A stretch of 64,000 nucleotides of DNA from Agreia sp. PsM10 (GTDB lineage Bacteria; Actinomycetota; Actinomycetes; Actinomycetales; Microbacteriaceae). Below are positions 32,993-41,951 of the stretch, one piece after another. Made by a program: the position numbers and the translations under genes. Positions within the stretch are counted from its first letter, which is position 1. The number at the start of each line of letters is the position of its first letter. Location of the stretch: the NCBI RefSeq assembly GCF_030433855.1, contig NZ_JARUXC010000015.1, positions 23,927 to 87,926 of the forward strand, read 5' to 3'. The notes beneath the pieces were generated by a model. That model was not told where the DNA came from and did no database searches. It was given only the letters and a program-made list of their open reading frames with translations.

Positions 32993-35677
32993 ATGCCCCG
33001 CATCCACCCCCGGCGCTTCAGACTCGGCATCGCCGCCCTGGCTGGCGCCGCCCTGGCGGCCAGCCCGCTGCTCGCCGTACCCGCGTTCGCCGCGAGCACC
33101 GGCGTCGTCATCAACGAGGCCTACGTGAACGGCGGGTCCGTCGGCGCGACCTACCTCAACAAGTTCGTCGAGCTCTACAATCCGACCGACACGGCCGTCG
33201 ATCTCAGCTCGATGTCTCTGCAGTACCGCTCGGCAGGTGGATCAGCCAACCCAAGCGGCGTGCTGCCATTGACCGGCAGCATCGCAGCCGGAGGCCACTA
33301 CCTGATCCAGGGAGGAAGCAACGCGGGCAACGGGGCAGCACTGCCCACGCCCGACGCCGTCATGAGCGAGTCGTTCGCCGCGGGGGCCGGAGGGACGCTG
33401 TTCCTGTCGAATCAGACCGGCCTGCTCATTGCTCCGCCCACCGGCTCGCTCGTCAACGACCCGGCCATCGTCGACCTGCTCGGCTACGGCACATCCAACA
33501 CTTTCGAAGGCTCCGCCGCCGCCCGACCATCGGTAACCACCTCGATGACGCGCACCACACCCGTCGACACCGACGTGAACTCGGACGACTTCGCGCTTGC
33601 CGCCCCGACGCCGCAGAACACCGGCGGCGAGGTGCCGCCCGAAGAGCCGGAGGAACCGAGCGGTCCAGCGGTCGAAGCGACGATCGCCGAGATCCAGGGA
33701 ACAACCGACACGAGTCCGCTTGCCGGAGAGACGGTCGTCACGCGCGGCGTGGTCACCGCCAGCTACCCGACAGGAGGGTTCAACGGCTATGTGATCCAGA
33801 CGCCCGGCACCGGAGGGAGCCTCGATCTGGCGACGCACACGGCATCCGATGGCCTTTTCGTCTTCTCGTCGGCAACCGTGCCGCAGGCGACGATCGGCGC
33901 GTACGTCGAGGTCACCGGCGTCGTGTCGGAGTACCAGGGCCTGACCGAGCTGACCGTCGCATCCGATGGCCTGACCGCGCTGACCGATGCGGTCACCCCG
34001 CCTGCGCCCGCAGCCGTCGCCCTGCCGAGCGACCCTGCACAGCGGGAGTCGCTGGAGAGCATGCTGCTCGCCCCCGCCGGCGACTACACGGTCACCGACA
34101 ACTACGACACGAACTACTACGGATCGATCGTGCTCACCGCCGGCGCCGAGCCCCTCGTGACGCCCACCTCGGTCACCGAGCCGGGCAGCGCGGAGTACAC
34201 GGCGCTCGTCGCGGCCAACGCCGCAGCGGCCGTGACCCTCGACGACGGAGCGAGCACGAACTTCAACAGCGCCGCGAACAAGTCGAAGCCCCTGCCGTAC
34301 CTGACCGTCGAGAGCCCGGTTCGGATCGGCGCGGCCGTGACCTTCACCGGACCGGTCGTCGTCGACTACCGCTTCGGTGCCTGGAGCCTGCAGCCCACGC
34401 AGGAGCTCACCCCCGCGAACGCCGCCACGGTTCAGCCCGCGACCTTCGAGAACACCCGTACGCCCGAACCGCTCGACGTGGGTGGAGACGCGACGGTGGC
34501 CTCGTTCAACGTGCTCAACTACTTCTCGACCACGGGTGACGAGCTCGCGGGATGCACGTACTACACCGACCGTGACGGCGACCCGGTCACCGTCAACTCC
34601 GGCTGCGACGCACGTGGAGCCGCGGAGCAGGAGGACCTCGACCGGCAGCAGGCCAAGATCGTCTCGGCGATCAACGCACTCGACGCCGACGTCGTCTCGC
34701 TCGAGGAGATCGAGAACTCGAGCCGCTTCGGTCTCGACCGCGACGCATCCCTCGCCGAGCTGACGGATACGCTGAACGCTGCGGCCGGCGCGGGCACCTG
34801 GGCGTTCGTGCCCTCGCCCGAGGCGGTTCCGGCGGGCGAGGATGTCATCCGCACGGCGTTCATCTATCGCGCGGCGGTCGTGGAGACCGTCGGCGACTCG
34901 GTGATCGACGACGACACGGCATTCTCGAACGCGCGCTACCCGCTCGCCCAGGCGTTCCAGCTGATCGACGGCGGAGAGTCCACGCGGTTCCTCACCATCG
35001 TGAACCACTTCAAATCGAAGGGCTCGGGCACCGGTGAGGATGCCGACCAAAACGACGGCCAGGGCGCGTCCAACGCCTCCCGCGTTCGCCAGGCGACCGC
35101 CCTCGTGGAGTTCGCCGACGGTCTCGTGACGGACACCGGCATCGACCGCGTGCTCCTGAGCGGTGACTTCAACTCGTATGAGAAGGAGGACCCGATCGAC
35201 GTCATTCTCGCGGCCGGGTACACCGACCTCGGCGAGGCCACCGGCAAGAAGAGCTACGCCTTCGACGGCGCGGTCGGCTCGCTCGACCACGTCTTCGCCT
35301 CGCAGGCTGCGGCGGCGGATGTGACGGGTACGGACATCTGGAACATCAACTCGGTCGAGTCGATCGCCCTGGAGTACAGCCGCTACAACTACAACGCGGT
35401 CGACCTCTACAGCGCCGACCCGTACCGCTCGAGCGACCACGATCCCGTGGTCGTAGGACTGGCGTTGCGTGAGGACGCGCCCGTCGATCCGGGCACCGGG
35501 CTTCCGGGCACCGGCGCTCCTGGAGCCGGCGTGCCGGCGCCCGGAGCGGTTGCCGGCAGCGCGGGATCGGGACGCCTCGCGGCGACCGGTACCGAGGCCG
35601 CTCCCGTGCTGTTCGGAGCGCTCGCTCTGCTCGTTCTCGGAGGAGGAATGGCGCTGCGCCGCCGCCGCTCGGCCTAG
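32993..35677 (+). CDS. Secreted, sortase-anchored ExeM/NucH-type endonuclease
   Basis: An 894-aa exported nuclease. Domains in order: signal peptide (ends AFAASTG); lamin-tail-like domain (~30-165, VINEAYVNGG and FVELYNPTD); OB-fold-like domain (~225-330); endonuclease/exonuclease/phosphatase domain (~490-840) with FNVLNYF, VVSLEEIENS, TIVNHFKSKG, LSGDFNSY, LDHVFAS and the C-terminal SSDHDPVVVGL catalytic His. A Gly/Pro linker then leads to LAATGTEAAP, a LPxTG-like sorting signal, a TM and RRRRSA. It likely degrades extracellular DNA for nucleotides or phosphate and is kept at the cell wall. ATG at 32993 follows AAGGGAAA. Confidence 0.92.
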   Translation: MPRIHPRRFRLGIAALAGAALAASPLLAVPAFAASTGVVINEAYVNGGSVGATYLNKFVELYNPTDTAVDLSSMSLQYRSAGGSANPSGVLPLTGSIAAGGHYLIQGGSNAGNGAALPTPDAVMSESFAAGAGGTLFLSNQTGLLIAPPTGSLVNDPAIVDLLGYGTSNTFEGSAAARPSVTTSMTRTTPVDTDVNSDDFALAAPTPQNTGGEVPPEEPEEPSGPAVEATIAEIQGTTDTSPLAGETVVTRGVVTASYPTGGFNGYVIQTPGTGGSLDLATHTASDGLFVFSSATVPQATIGAYVEVTGVVSEYQGLTELTVASDGLTALTDAVTPPAPAAVALPSDPAQRESLESMLLAPAGDYTVTDNYDTNYYGSIVLTAGAEPLVTPTSVTEPGSAEYTALVAANAAAAVTLDDGASTNFNSAANKSKPLPYLTVESPVRIGAAVTFTGPVVVDYRFGAWSLQPTQELTPANAATVQPATFENTRTPEPLDVGGDATVASFNVLNYFSTTGDELAGCTYYTDRDGDPVTVNSGCDARGAAEQEDLDRQQAKIVSAINALDADVVSLEEIENSSRFGLDRDASLAELTDTLNAAAGAGTWAFVPSPEAVPAGEDVIRTAFIYRAAVVETVGDSVIDDDTAFSNARYPLAQAFQLIDGGESTRFLTIVNHFKSKGSGTGEDADQNDGQGASNASRVRQATALVEFADGLVTDTGIDRVLLSGDFNSYEKEDPIDVILAAGYTDLGEATGKKSYAFDGAVGSLDHVFASQAAAADVTGTDIWNINSVESIALEYSRYNYNAVDLYSADPYRSSDHDPVVVGLALREDAPVDPGTGLPGTGAPGAGVPAPGAVAGSAGSGRLAATGTEAAPVLFGALALLVLGGGMALRRRRSA

Positions 35678-35684
35678 GCGAGAT

Positions 35685-35747
35685 CAATTCAGGAGGAGCG
35701 CGTCGCCGTCGCCACAGTGGCTTCGGTGACGCGCTCCTCCTGAATTG
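35685..35747. terminator. 20-bp perfect inverted repeat, bidirectional terminator
   Basis: Arms 35685-35704 and 35728-35747 are perfectly complementary over 20 bp with a 23-nt loop. It lies between the convergent nuclease gene and the histone-like gene and would serve both. The arms contain GGAGG/CCTCC, so the RNA stem also sequesters Shine-Dalgarno-like sequence. Confidence 0.75.
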
Positions 35748-35757
35748 CGTACTGGTG

Positions 35758-36345
35758 CTAGTCCTTCAGGCGCTCCACGAGAATCGCGCGGCTCATGCGC
35801 GAGTAGCCCACGATGCCCTTGGCCTTCGCCTGGGCGCGCAGCTCGACGAGCGTCGGCGGCTTCGCAGTCGCCGTGGACTTCAGTGCGGCCTTCGGTGCGG
35901 TCTTCGGTGCGGTCTTCGGTGCGGTCTTCGGCAGGTCGAGCCCGCGCTTGGTCGCCGGGGGCGCGGATGCGATGGGCGGCTCGGCCGCGACCGGTGCGAC
36001 GGTCGCCTTCGTGGCCGTCGCAGGCTTCTTCGCCGGCGTCTGCTTCTTCGCGTCAGGCTTCGCGGTGTCGGGCGTCTTCGCCTCGGACTTCGCATCGTTC
36101 ACGACGGTCTCGAGGTCGCGGGCCACCTTCTTCGCCTGCTTGCGCAGCTCCTTCGAGCGCTCGCTCGCGGCCTTGCGCGCCTTCTTCACCGCGGTCTCCG
36201 CCGCGGCGATCGCCTCGCGCGCCGCCTTCTCGAGCTTCTGCTCGATGGACTTCGCCGTCTTCGACGCAGTCTTGTCGTTCGACTTCTTCGTCGCCGACTT
36301 CTTCGTCGCCTTCGACGCGGGTTTCTTCGTCTTCTTCTCAGCCAT
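35758..36345 (-). CDS. Lysine/alanine-rich histone-H1-like nucleoid protein
   Basis: A 195-aa, very basic protein. Residues ~1-45 are a Lys-rich tail, ~30-90 a long helix (EKAAREAIAAAETAVKKARK), ~90-160 a Pro/Ala/Lys linker with KTAPKTAPKTAPKAALK repeats, and ~165-195 a compact C-terminal segment LVELRAQAKAKGIVGYSR resembling the SAP-like Rho N-terminal fold. Such proteins coat DNA in actinobacteria. ATG at 36345 follows AGAGGGAG. The tail repeats vary in number between strains in such families, so length is not diagnostic. Confidence 0.8.
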   Translation of the reverse strand: MAEKKTKKPASKATKKSATKKSNDKTASKTAKSIEQKLEKAAREAIAAAETAVKKARKAASERSKELRKQAKKVARDLETVVNDAKSEAKTPDTAKPDAKKQTPAKKPATATKATVAPVAAEPPIASAPPATKRGLDLPKTAPKTAPKTAPKAALKSTATAKPPTLVELRAQAKAKGIVGYSRMSRAILVERLKD

Positions 36346-36546
36346 TGCAGCTCCCTCTGGTTGATACAACTCGCTCGACGCTGTCGCGCCGGGCTTCCAG
36401 AGTGGCACTACTCAGTGAGAAAGCACCGAACCGTGTAGTCGACACACGCCAACGCCTGTCGCGAATGTGCAGAAAGCGTCGGTCCTCGTCGCCCACACGA
36501 GCAGAAATTGCACAGTCGAGAGACGGCGGTCGTCAGCGGGCGGTCG

Positions 36547-37506
36547 TCAGCGGGGAAGCGGCGGCGGATCGTCGAGGAAGTCCGTAGTCGGCGTGAAGTA
36601 CAGCGATCCTGTCACCGCGGTCGAGAAGTCGAGGATGCGGTCGTAGGTGCCCTCTGGGTCGCCGACGAACATATTCTTCAGCATGCGCTCCGTGACCGCC
36701 GGAGTCTTCGCGTAGCCGATGAAGTAGGTGCCGAACTCGGCCTCTCCGATGCGGCCGAACGGCATGTTGTCGCGCACGATCTTGAGCTCGTTGCCATCGG
36801 CATCCGTCAGTACGGTGAGCACCGTGTGGGCGTTCGCCGCCTTCTGCTCGTCGGCCTGCTCGACATTGTTCGCCTTGCCCCGACCGATGGCCTGCTCCTG
36901 CTGCTCCACCGTGAGCAGGTTCCAGGCCGTGAGGTTGTGCAGGTACTTCTGCACGACCACGTAGCTGCCGCCCACGAACTGCGATTCGTCGTCGCGCACG
37001 ATCACGTTCTGCACCGCCAGTGCGCCCGTCGGATTCTCTGTGCCGTCGACGAAGCCGAGCAGGTCGCGCTCGTCGAAGGACTTGAATCCGTGCACCTCGT
37101 CGATCACGGCCGCCGGCCCTCCGAACCGCTCGACGAGCAGGCTCGCCAGCTCGAAGCAGAGGTCCATGCCCTGGGCACGGATGTGGAACAGGATGTCGCC
37201 CGGCGTCGAGACCGAGGAGTGCACGGCCCCGTGGAACTCGGGCAGAACGTGCAGCTCTTTCGGGCGAGGTCCGTCGAAGAGCCGCGACCAGGCATCCGAC
37301 CCGATCGATGTGATGCAGGTGAGCAGGCTGCTCGGCACCCGGAAGCCGACCGAGCGCACGAGCCCCGAGACGTCGCCGAGCGCGTCGTGAACCAGCTCTT
37401 CGCTGCCCGGCGCCACCGTGAGCACCAGGAAGATCGCGGAGTCGCTCAGCGGGTTGAGGATGGCTTGGGATGCGGGCAGCGGCTGGCCACCGAGAGGATC
37501 GGTCAC
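36547..37506 (-). CDS. Dye-decolorizing (Dyp-type) heme peroxidase
   Basis: A 319-aa peroxidase. The catalytic GxxDG motif appears as GFVDGTENP (~153-161); distal Arg is in KIVRDNMPFG; the proximal His is likely in ANAHTVL. No Tat or Sec signal is visible, so it is cytosolic or encapsulin-loaded (class B-like); no encapsulin gene is in the window. GTG at 37506 is 6 nt after TAGCGT (complement of 37513-37518), hence leaderless. It stands alone. Confidence 0.92.
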   Translation of the reverse strand: MTDPLGGQPLPASQAILNPLSDSAIFLVLTVAPGSEELVHDALGDVSGLVRSVGFRVPSSLLTCITSIGSDAWSRLFDGPRPKELHVLPEFHGAVHSSVSTPGDILFHIRAQGMDLCFELASLLVERFGGPAAVIDEVHGFKSFDERDLLGFVDGTENPTGALAVQNVIVRDDESQFVGGSYVVVQKYLHNLTAWNLLTVEQQEQAIGRGKANNVEQADEQKAANAHTVLTVLTDADGNELKIVRDNMPFGRIGEAEFGTYFIGYAKTPAVTERMLKNMFVGDPEGTYDRILDFSTAVTGSLYFTPTTDFLDDPPPLPR

Positions 37507-37558
37507 ACGAGTACGCTAGCGGAGCGCGCGACCGGCGCTGCTCGACGGATGTCGAAAA

Positions 37559-38824
37559 TCAGCCCTCGACGTCGAGGGGGTGCGCGATCTCATCACGGGG
37601 CATGCGGGCGATGAGCAGCGCGGCCACCGCGAAGAAGACCGGAACGATGCCGGCGACGAGGAACGTGGGTGCCAGCCCGACCGCCTCGCCGACGGGCCCT
37701 GCGAGCGCCATCGATACGGGCATGAGCGCGAGCGAGATGAAGAAGTCGAGGCTCGAGACCCGGCCGAGCAGCTCGCGCGGCACCCTCCTCTGCAGCAGGG
37801 TTCCCCAGATGACCTGGCCGGCGGAGCCCGTGAACCCCACGATGAAGACCGCCGCCGCCATGACCCAGAGCTCGCTCGTGAACCCGATGATGGCCAGCGG
37901 AACAGATCCGATGCCCCACGCCAGGAGCATCACCGTGAGATAGCGGCGCGGCAGCCGGCGCGATGCGACCACGATCGATCCGATCGCGCCTCCCGCGCCG
38001 AAGGCCGCGAGCACGAGAGCGAACGAGCCCGCCCCTCCCCCGGTCTGGTCGCGCACGGCGAACGGCAGCAGCACCTCGATGGGCCCGAGCAGCACGAGCA
38101 CCCAGCCGAAGGCGAAGAGCAGCGTCGCGAACAGCCAGGGGGTGCGCACCATGTAGACGACGCCCTCGCGCATGTCGCGGTAGACCGAGACCAGCGGATG
38201 CGCGGAGTCGCCCGAGCGGTCGCGTGCGATGGGCACGCTGCGCATCACGACAAGGCCCGCGAGCGCGGCGAGGTGCACGACGACGATCACGGCGAACGCG
38301 GTGGGAGGCCCGCCGAGCGCGATGAGGCCGGCCGCGACAGCCGGGCCGGCAGCCTGCAGCGCGGCGGGGCGCAGCACCCCCTCGATGCCGTTGGCCGCGA
38401 GCAGGTCGTCGGCGGGCAGGAGTGCCGGCAGGATCGCCGAGTAGGCCGGATAGAAGAAGCCCTCCCCGATGCCGAGCAAGGCAGCCGCGACCACGAGGTG
38501 CCAGAGTTCGAGCGACCCGGCGAGAGCAAGACCGGCGACTGCGGCCATGCTCAGCAGTTTGACGCTCTCGATACCCACGAGAATGAGGCGCTGCGGCACC
38601 CGGTCGGCGACGACACCGCCGATGAGGGTGGCCCCGACCATGCCGATGCTGGTGGCCGTGGCCGTGATCGAGAGCTGCAACGGCCCGCCCCCGAGCTCGA
38701 TGACCTGCCATACGAGGGCTACCAGCCACATGCCCCCGCCGAAGAGCGACAGGGTGAGCGCGCCGAAGAGCAGTCGGTACTGCCCTGTGGCGAAGGGCCT
38801 CACGGCGCGGGGAAGCTGTGCCAT
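37559..38824 (-). CDS. MFS-type exporter
   Basis: A 421-aa membrane protein with twelve predicted TMs. It starts with FATGQYRLLFGALTLSLFGGGMW, has the loop-2 motif ADRVPQRLILVG, and ends with a short polar tail. It resembles the MFS_3 / enterobactin exporter-like group that exports drugs or siderophores. ATG at 38824 is 6 nt after TAGCGT (complement of 38831-38836), leaderless. It is divergent from the DUF3817 gene with overlapping promoter space, so the two may be co-regulated. Confidence 0.88.
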   Translation of the reverse strand: MAQLPRAVRPFATGQYRLLFGALTLSLFGGGMWLVALVWQVIELGGGPLQLSITATATSIGMVGATLIGGVVADRVPQRLILVGIESVKLLSMAAVAGLALAGSLELWHLVVAAALLGIGEGFFYPAYSAILPALLPADDLLAANGIEGVLRPAALQAAGPAVAAGLIALGGPPTAFAVIVVVHLAALAGLVVMRSVPIARDRSGDSAHPLVSVYRDMREGVVYMVRTPWLFATLLFAFGWVLVLLGPIEVLLPFAVRDQTGGGAGSFALVLAAFGAGGAIGSIVVASRRLPRRYLTVMLLAWGIGSVPLAIIGFTSELWVMAAAVFIVGFTGSAGQVIWGTLLQRRVPRELLGRVSSLDFFISLALMPVSMALAGPVGEAVGLAPTFLVAGIVPVFFAVAALLIARMPRDEIAHPLDVEG

Positions 38825-38870
38825 ACGTCCACGCTAGAGCCTCCCACCGACGATGCGTCAGACTGGATGC

Positions 38871-39350
38871 ATGGCCTCCGCTCGCACCTTTACGCCCGAG
38901 AGACTCTTCCGCGTCTTCGCTCTGCTCGAGACCGTCACCTGGAGCCTGCTGATCGTGGGCATGATCCTGAAGTACGCGGTCGGTGTCGGCGACTGGCCCG
39001 TGTCGATCGCCGGATTCATCCACGGTCTGATCTTCATCGCCTACGCACTGCAGGCCGGCGTGGTGGCCGTGAACCAGCGGTGGCACCTCGGCCTCGCGAC
39101 CCTGGCCGTCGCATCCGCCGTCGTGCCCTACGCCACCATTCCCGTGGAGCGCTGGCTCGCCCGCCGCGGCAGCCTCGACGGCGGATGGCGAACGGATGCG
39201 ACGAACGACCCCCGAGACGCGCGCCCGCTCGACCGCGCCTTCCGCTGGGCGCTGCAGCGGCCCGTCCCCCTGGCCGGAGGCCTGATCGTGGCACTCGTCG
39301 CGATCATGGCGACGCTGCTCTTCATCGGCCCTCCCGGCGGGGAGGCCTGA
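38871..39350 (+). CDS. DUF3817 integral membrane protein
   Basis: A 159-aa protein. DUF3817 typically has three TMs, matched here at ~14-34, ~40-62 and ~68-90 (FRVFALLETVTWSLLIVGMI, FIHGLIFIAYALQAGVV). An extra TM lies near the C-terminus (~132-152). Function unknown. ATG at 38871 is used; CAGACT at 38859-38864 precedes it by 6 nt, and an in-frame ATG at 38853 is an alternative. The last 29 bp overlap the convergent SDR gene. Confidence 0.82.
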   Translation: MASARTFTPERLFRVFALLETVTWSLLIVGMILKYAVGVGDWPVSIAGFIHGLIFIAYALQAGVVAVNQRWHLGLATLAVASAVVPYATIPVERWLARRGSLDGGWRTDATNDPRDARPLDRAFRWALQRPVPLAGGLIVALVAIMATLLFIGPPGGEA

Positions 39351-40212
39351 GGCCGTCGACCAGTTCTTCCGTGACCTCCCAGAGACGACGCCTCTGCGAA
39401 GGGTCGTCGGCGGGATGCGTGGGAGTGAGACGGCGCCGCGCGGCACCCGAGAAGTAGCCGCCGGTCACCCCGTCGAAATCGGTGCTGGTCGCCAACGCGA
39501 CGATCAGTCCAGCGCCTCGAGACGGATCGCCGATGTGCAGGCGCGTCAGGACCTTCTCCAGTCGGGCCGCGAAACCCAGCTCCCTGCCGAGCCCCGTCAC
39601 GTTGAAGCCGGGGTCGAGACAGTTCGCCGCGACGCCGGTTCCCTCGAGTCGCCGCGCCAGCTCGAGAGAGAACATGATGTCGAGGAGCTTGCTCTTGCCG
39701 TACAGCGGTGACGACCCGCGAGCGGTGAATGGTGCCGTGTCGGTCAGATCGGCCGGAAGCACAAGTGTTCCGTGCCGACGAGACGCCTCCGACGCCACCG
39801 TCACGACGCGGGAACCGGGCGTCGAGAGCAGCGACGGGAGGAGGGCTCGAGTGAGGATCCACGGGGCGAGATAGTTGACCGCCATCATCTCGGGCAGGCC
39901 GTCGACGGTGACCCGCTGCTCGAAGGCGTGGATACCGGCGTTGTTGATCAGCACGTCTATGTTGCCGTGGCGCTCCGCGATCTCCGCGCCCGCATCGCGC
40001 ACGGACTGCATGACCGTCAGGTCGGCGAAGACGACGTCCACGGCGGACTCGGGTGCCGCGCGAAGGATGGCCTCGCGAGTGGCCTCCGCTCGCTCTGCGC
40101 TGCGCGCCGTGATCACGAGCCGCGCTCCCTGAGCGGCAAGATCGAATGCGGCGAGTCGGCCCAGCCCGCTGGTGGCACCGGTGATCACGATCGTGGGCGT
40201 GTGTGCGGGCAT
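39322..40212 (-). CDS. Short-chain dehydrogenase/reductase (SDR)
   Basis: A 296-aa NAD(P)-dependent oxidoreductase of the retinol-dehydrogenase-like SDR group. The cofactor motif TGATSGLG lies near residues ~11-18, NNAG near 95, and the catalytic YxxxK as YGKSK. Substrate not deducible. The start is ATG 40212, which has GAGGAG at 5 nt spacing; the GTG at 40218 would abut that site. It is divergent from a MarR gene across an AT-rich palindromic promoter, a common regulator-target layout. Confidence 0.9.
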   Translation of the reverse strand: MPAHTPTIVITGATSGLGRLAAFDLAAQGARLVITARSAERAEATREAILRAAPESAVDVVFADLTVMQSVRDAGAEIAERHGNIDVLINNAGIHAFEQRVTVDGLPEMMAVNYLAPWILTRALLPSLLSTPGSRVVTVASEASRRHGTLVLPADLTDTAPFTARGSSPLYGKSKLLDIMFSLELARRLEGTGVAANCLDPGFNVTGLGRELGFAARLEKVLTRLHIGDPSRGAGLIVALATSTDFDGVTGGYFSGAARRRLTPTHPADDPSQRRRLWEVTEELVDGLRPPRREGR

Positions 40213-40236
40213 GGGCACTCCTCAAGACAGACGAAC

Positions 40237-40255
40237 CCCCACGGATATAGTGGGG
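40237..40255. promoter_or_regulatory. Palindromic operator between SDR and MarR genes
   Basis: CCCCAC-ggatata-GTGGGG forms a 6-bp inverted repeat, overlapped by paired GGATATA/GGATATA half-sites (40243-40249 and 40254-40260) in the 73 bp between the divergent starts. It is a good candidate for the binding site of the adjacent MarR protein. Confidence 0.5.
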
Positions 40256-40285
40256 ATATACCAAACATATAGAAGTGATGGGTAA

Positions 40286-40738
40286 ATGTCCACTAAACCC
40301 GATAAGGCCACGACTTCGCGTCGCGAGGCCGCACTCGCCGTCGGAGCCGAGCTGAACGCGCTGCTCAGCGCATCCAGAGCCCTGACCGAGCGCAGCGCCG
40401 CTGCGTTCCATCCCGATCTGCAGCCCGCCGCGTCTCACCTCGCGCGCTGGCTCTACTCCTACGGGCCGGCGAAGCCGAGCGCCCTCGCCGATGCCGTGGC
40501 GATGGATCGGAGCTCGACGAGCAGCCTCATCAAACAGATGAAGGCCGCCGGCCTGGTCGAGAGCACGAAGGCGCCCGACGACGGACGGGCAGTGGTCGTG
40601 TCGTTGACGCCGACCGGTCTCTCGCGCACGGCAGAGGCGCTCGATCTGCGGGGCACAGTCTTCTTCGAACGCACGAAGGACTGGTCGACCGAAGACCTGC
40701 AAGCGTTCGCCGACCTGCTCGGCCGATTCAACCACTGA
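40286..40738 (+). CDS. MarR-family transcriptional regulator
   Basis: A 150-aa winged-helix protein. The recognition region is PSALADAVAMDRSSTSSLIKQMKAAGLVES, followed by a wing at APDDGRAVVVSLTPTG. It is expected to repress the divergent SDR and itself. Ligand unknown. The ATG at 40286 has only weak GGGTAA upstream. It is the last gene before the tRNA-linked island. Confidence 0.9.
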   Translation: MSTKPDKATTSRREAALAVGAELNALLSASRALTERSAAAFHPDLQPAASHLARWLYSYGPAKPSALADAVAMDRSSTSSLIKQMKAAGLVESTKAPDDGRAVVVSLTPTGLSRTAEALDLRGTVFFERTKDWSTEDLQAFADLLGRFNH

Positions 40739-40778
40739 CGAGGAAGCACGTCGCGGCCGCCCGAATGCAGGACACAAA

Positions 40779-40806
40779 AAAGCGGCCCGCTTTCGCGAGC
40801 CGCTTT
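40779..40806. terminator. Original tRNA-Arg terminator, left of the island
   Basis: AAAGCGGC (40779-40786) and GCCGCTTT (40799-40806) form a stem preceded by an A-tract (a T-tract on the minus strand), the form expected for the minus-strand tRNA. A near copy lies at 50634-50661 at the island's other end. It can also end the MarR transcript. Confidence 0.7.
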
Positions 40807-40829
40807 CGTGTTTCGTACTGGTGTATCTC

Positions 40830-40873
40830 TGTGCGCCCTAAGGGATTCGAACCCCTGGCCTTCTGATCCGTAG
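40830..40873. other. Island attachment site, left (tRNA-Arg 3' fragment)
   Basis: These 44 bp are identical to 50666-50709, which includes the 3' 42 nt of tRNA-Arg(ACG) from the anticodon loop to the discriminator. Identity ends sharply at both sides. It is a displaced tRNA 3' end left by site-specific integration, not a functional tRNA gene. Confidence 0.88.
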
Positions 40874-40955
40874 AAAGGTTCAGGCCATGTATTCACGTCC
40901 ACTCCGCATATCTAACGGGGGTCGTTCCGCTCCCCCGCTCTCGTTGGATGTCAGC

Positions 40956-40989
40956 GGACAGCAATACGTTGCTGTCACGGTTGCTGTCA
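40956..40989. repeat. Putative integrase arm-type sites, left end
   Basis: An inverted copy GGACAGCAA (40956-40964) is followed by two direct copies of TTGCTGTCA (40969-40977 and 40981-40989). The 24-bp block 40966-40989 recurs exactly at 50518-50541 near the other end of the island. Confidence 0.55.
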
Positions 40990-41002
40990 GAGGAGGTACG
41001 TC

Positions 41003-41743
41003 ATGAAGTTCATCGAGGACGGAGTTCCGGCGAAGTATCGGCCTCTTCTCGACTTCCTGCTCGAGGCACCTCCCACCGAAGTGGTCCTGCCAATCGCCGA
41101 CGTCGAATCAATTCTGAATTTCGGGCTTCCTGGCCCTGCGCACGACGACCCATTCTGGTGGCGATCGATCCCCAGAAATAGCTGGGCTCGTTCATGGTTG
41201 AGGGCCGACCGAATCGCAACACTGAATTCCGAAGACGGAACAGTTACCTTCACTCCGGGTGTCTACTCACCGCCGGTCGACCACCAGTGGATGATCGCGC
41301 AACGCCACCGTGAGGCAACCTACGCGAGAGAGTGTCTGAGTTCTCGACCAATGGATATTCACCTTCGAGACCGCTGGTGGGAGCCTCACCTCGTCTACAT
41401 CCTTCACATTCACGCGGAGGGCTTCTACAAGGTGGGGGTCACCCGACACGACGCTCGACGACTTCGCGATTTGACTGCACGTGGCCGCGCCGGCGTCGAA
41501 GCAAGCTCGATGCTCGCCAATCGCCATGCAGCCCGACTCGTAGAAATAGCTGTGCTCGACGCAACCGATTCAGCTCGACGCGTCGCGGACCGCTATAACC
41601 ACCACAACGGGCAAACCGAGCACTGGGACGACTCCGTTCCACCGCCAGCTTTGGAGCCAATCGCGGCGGCGTTCGCCCTCGACGAGTGTCTTCCTAATTG
41701 GGCATTGTCGCTGAATTCGAAAGGAGTAGAAGATGTCCATTGA
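41003..41743 (+). CDS. DUF7662 plus GIY-YIG-like nuclease domain protein
   Basis: A 246-aa protein. Residues ~10-85 resemble DUF7662 (FLLEAPPTEVVLPIADVESIL, LPGPA, PFWWRS, RSWLRADRI), a small domain seen in restriction/defence contexts. Residues ~128-190 match a GIY-YIG or T5orf172-like nuclease core: HLVYILHIHAEGFYKVGVT, an Arg pair RRLRDL, and a later Glu in AARLVEIAVL. The remaining tail is unassigned. First gene of the island, with strong site GAGGAGG before its ATG. It may act as a nuclease effector; the pairing of domains is unusual. Confidence 0.68.
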   Translation: MKFIEDGVPAKYRPLLDFLLEAPPTEVVLPIADVESILNFGLPGPAHDDPFWWRSIPRNSWARSWLRADRIATLNSEDGTVTFTPGVYSPPVDHQWMIAQRHREATYARECLSSRPMDIHLRDRWWEPHLVYILHIHAEGFYKVGVTRHDARRLRDLTARGRAGVEASSMLANRHAARLVEIAVLDATDSARRVADRYNHHNGQTEHWDDSVPPPALEPIAAAFALDECLPNWALSLNSKGVEDVH

Positions 41744-41951
41744 GGACCCACACCGTCGGGCATTGCACGAGATCCTGGTAACGCGTGCAATCGATTGGCG
41801 TGAGGCGGATGAAAACGAGATCAGGATTGAGTTACAGCGCGCTGGCATCGTGTCGCCCACCGATGCTGACATTCTCAAAGTTGTCGATGCTCGACGCCGT
41901 GGAGATCTGGAGCGAGACGCGGAACGGCACAACTCGAGGCCCGACACGTAG
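41733..41951 (+). CDS. Small acidic/basic helical protein, unknown function
   Basis: A 72-aa protein that overlaps the end of the DUF7662/GIY-YIG gene by 11 nt, with AAAGGAG upstream, so it is surely translated with it. Predicted mostly helical and charged (DENEIRIELQRAGI, DARRRGDLERDAERH). No family recognised. It may be a partner or inhibitor of the nuclease. Confidence 0.65.
   Translation: MSIEDPHRRALHEILVTRAIDWREADENEIRIELQRAGIVSPTDADILKVVDARRRGDLERDAERHNSRPDT

Noticed and set aside
33242..35440. A 732-codon frame antisense to the ExeM nuclease
   Set aside because: Composition is that of a GC-rich shadow and the plus strand carries a full signal peptide, EEP catalytic motifs and sorting signal.
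40830..40873. A second tRNA-Arg gene at the left island end
   Set aside because: Only the 3' half is present; the 5' acceptor and D-arm are missing and identity to the true gene stops abruptly after 44 bp. It is an attachment-site duplication.
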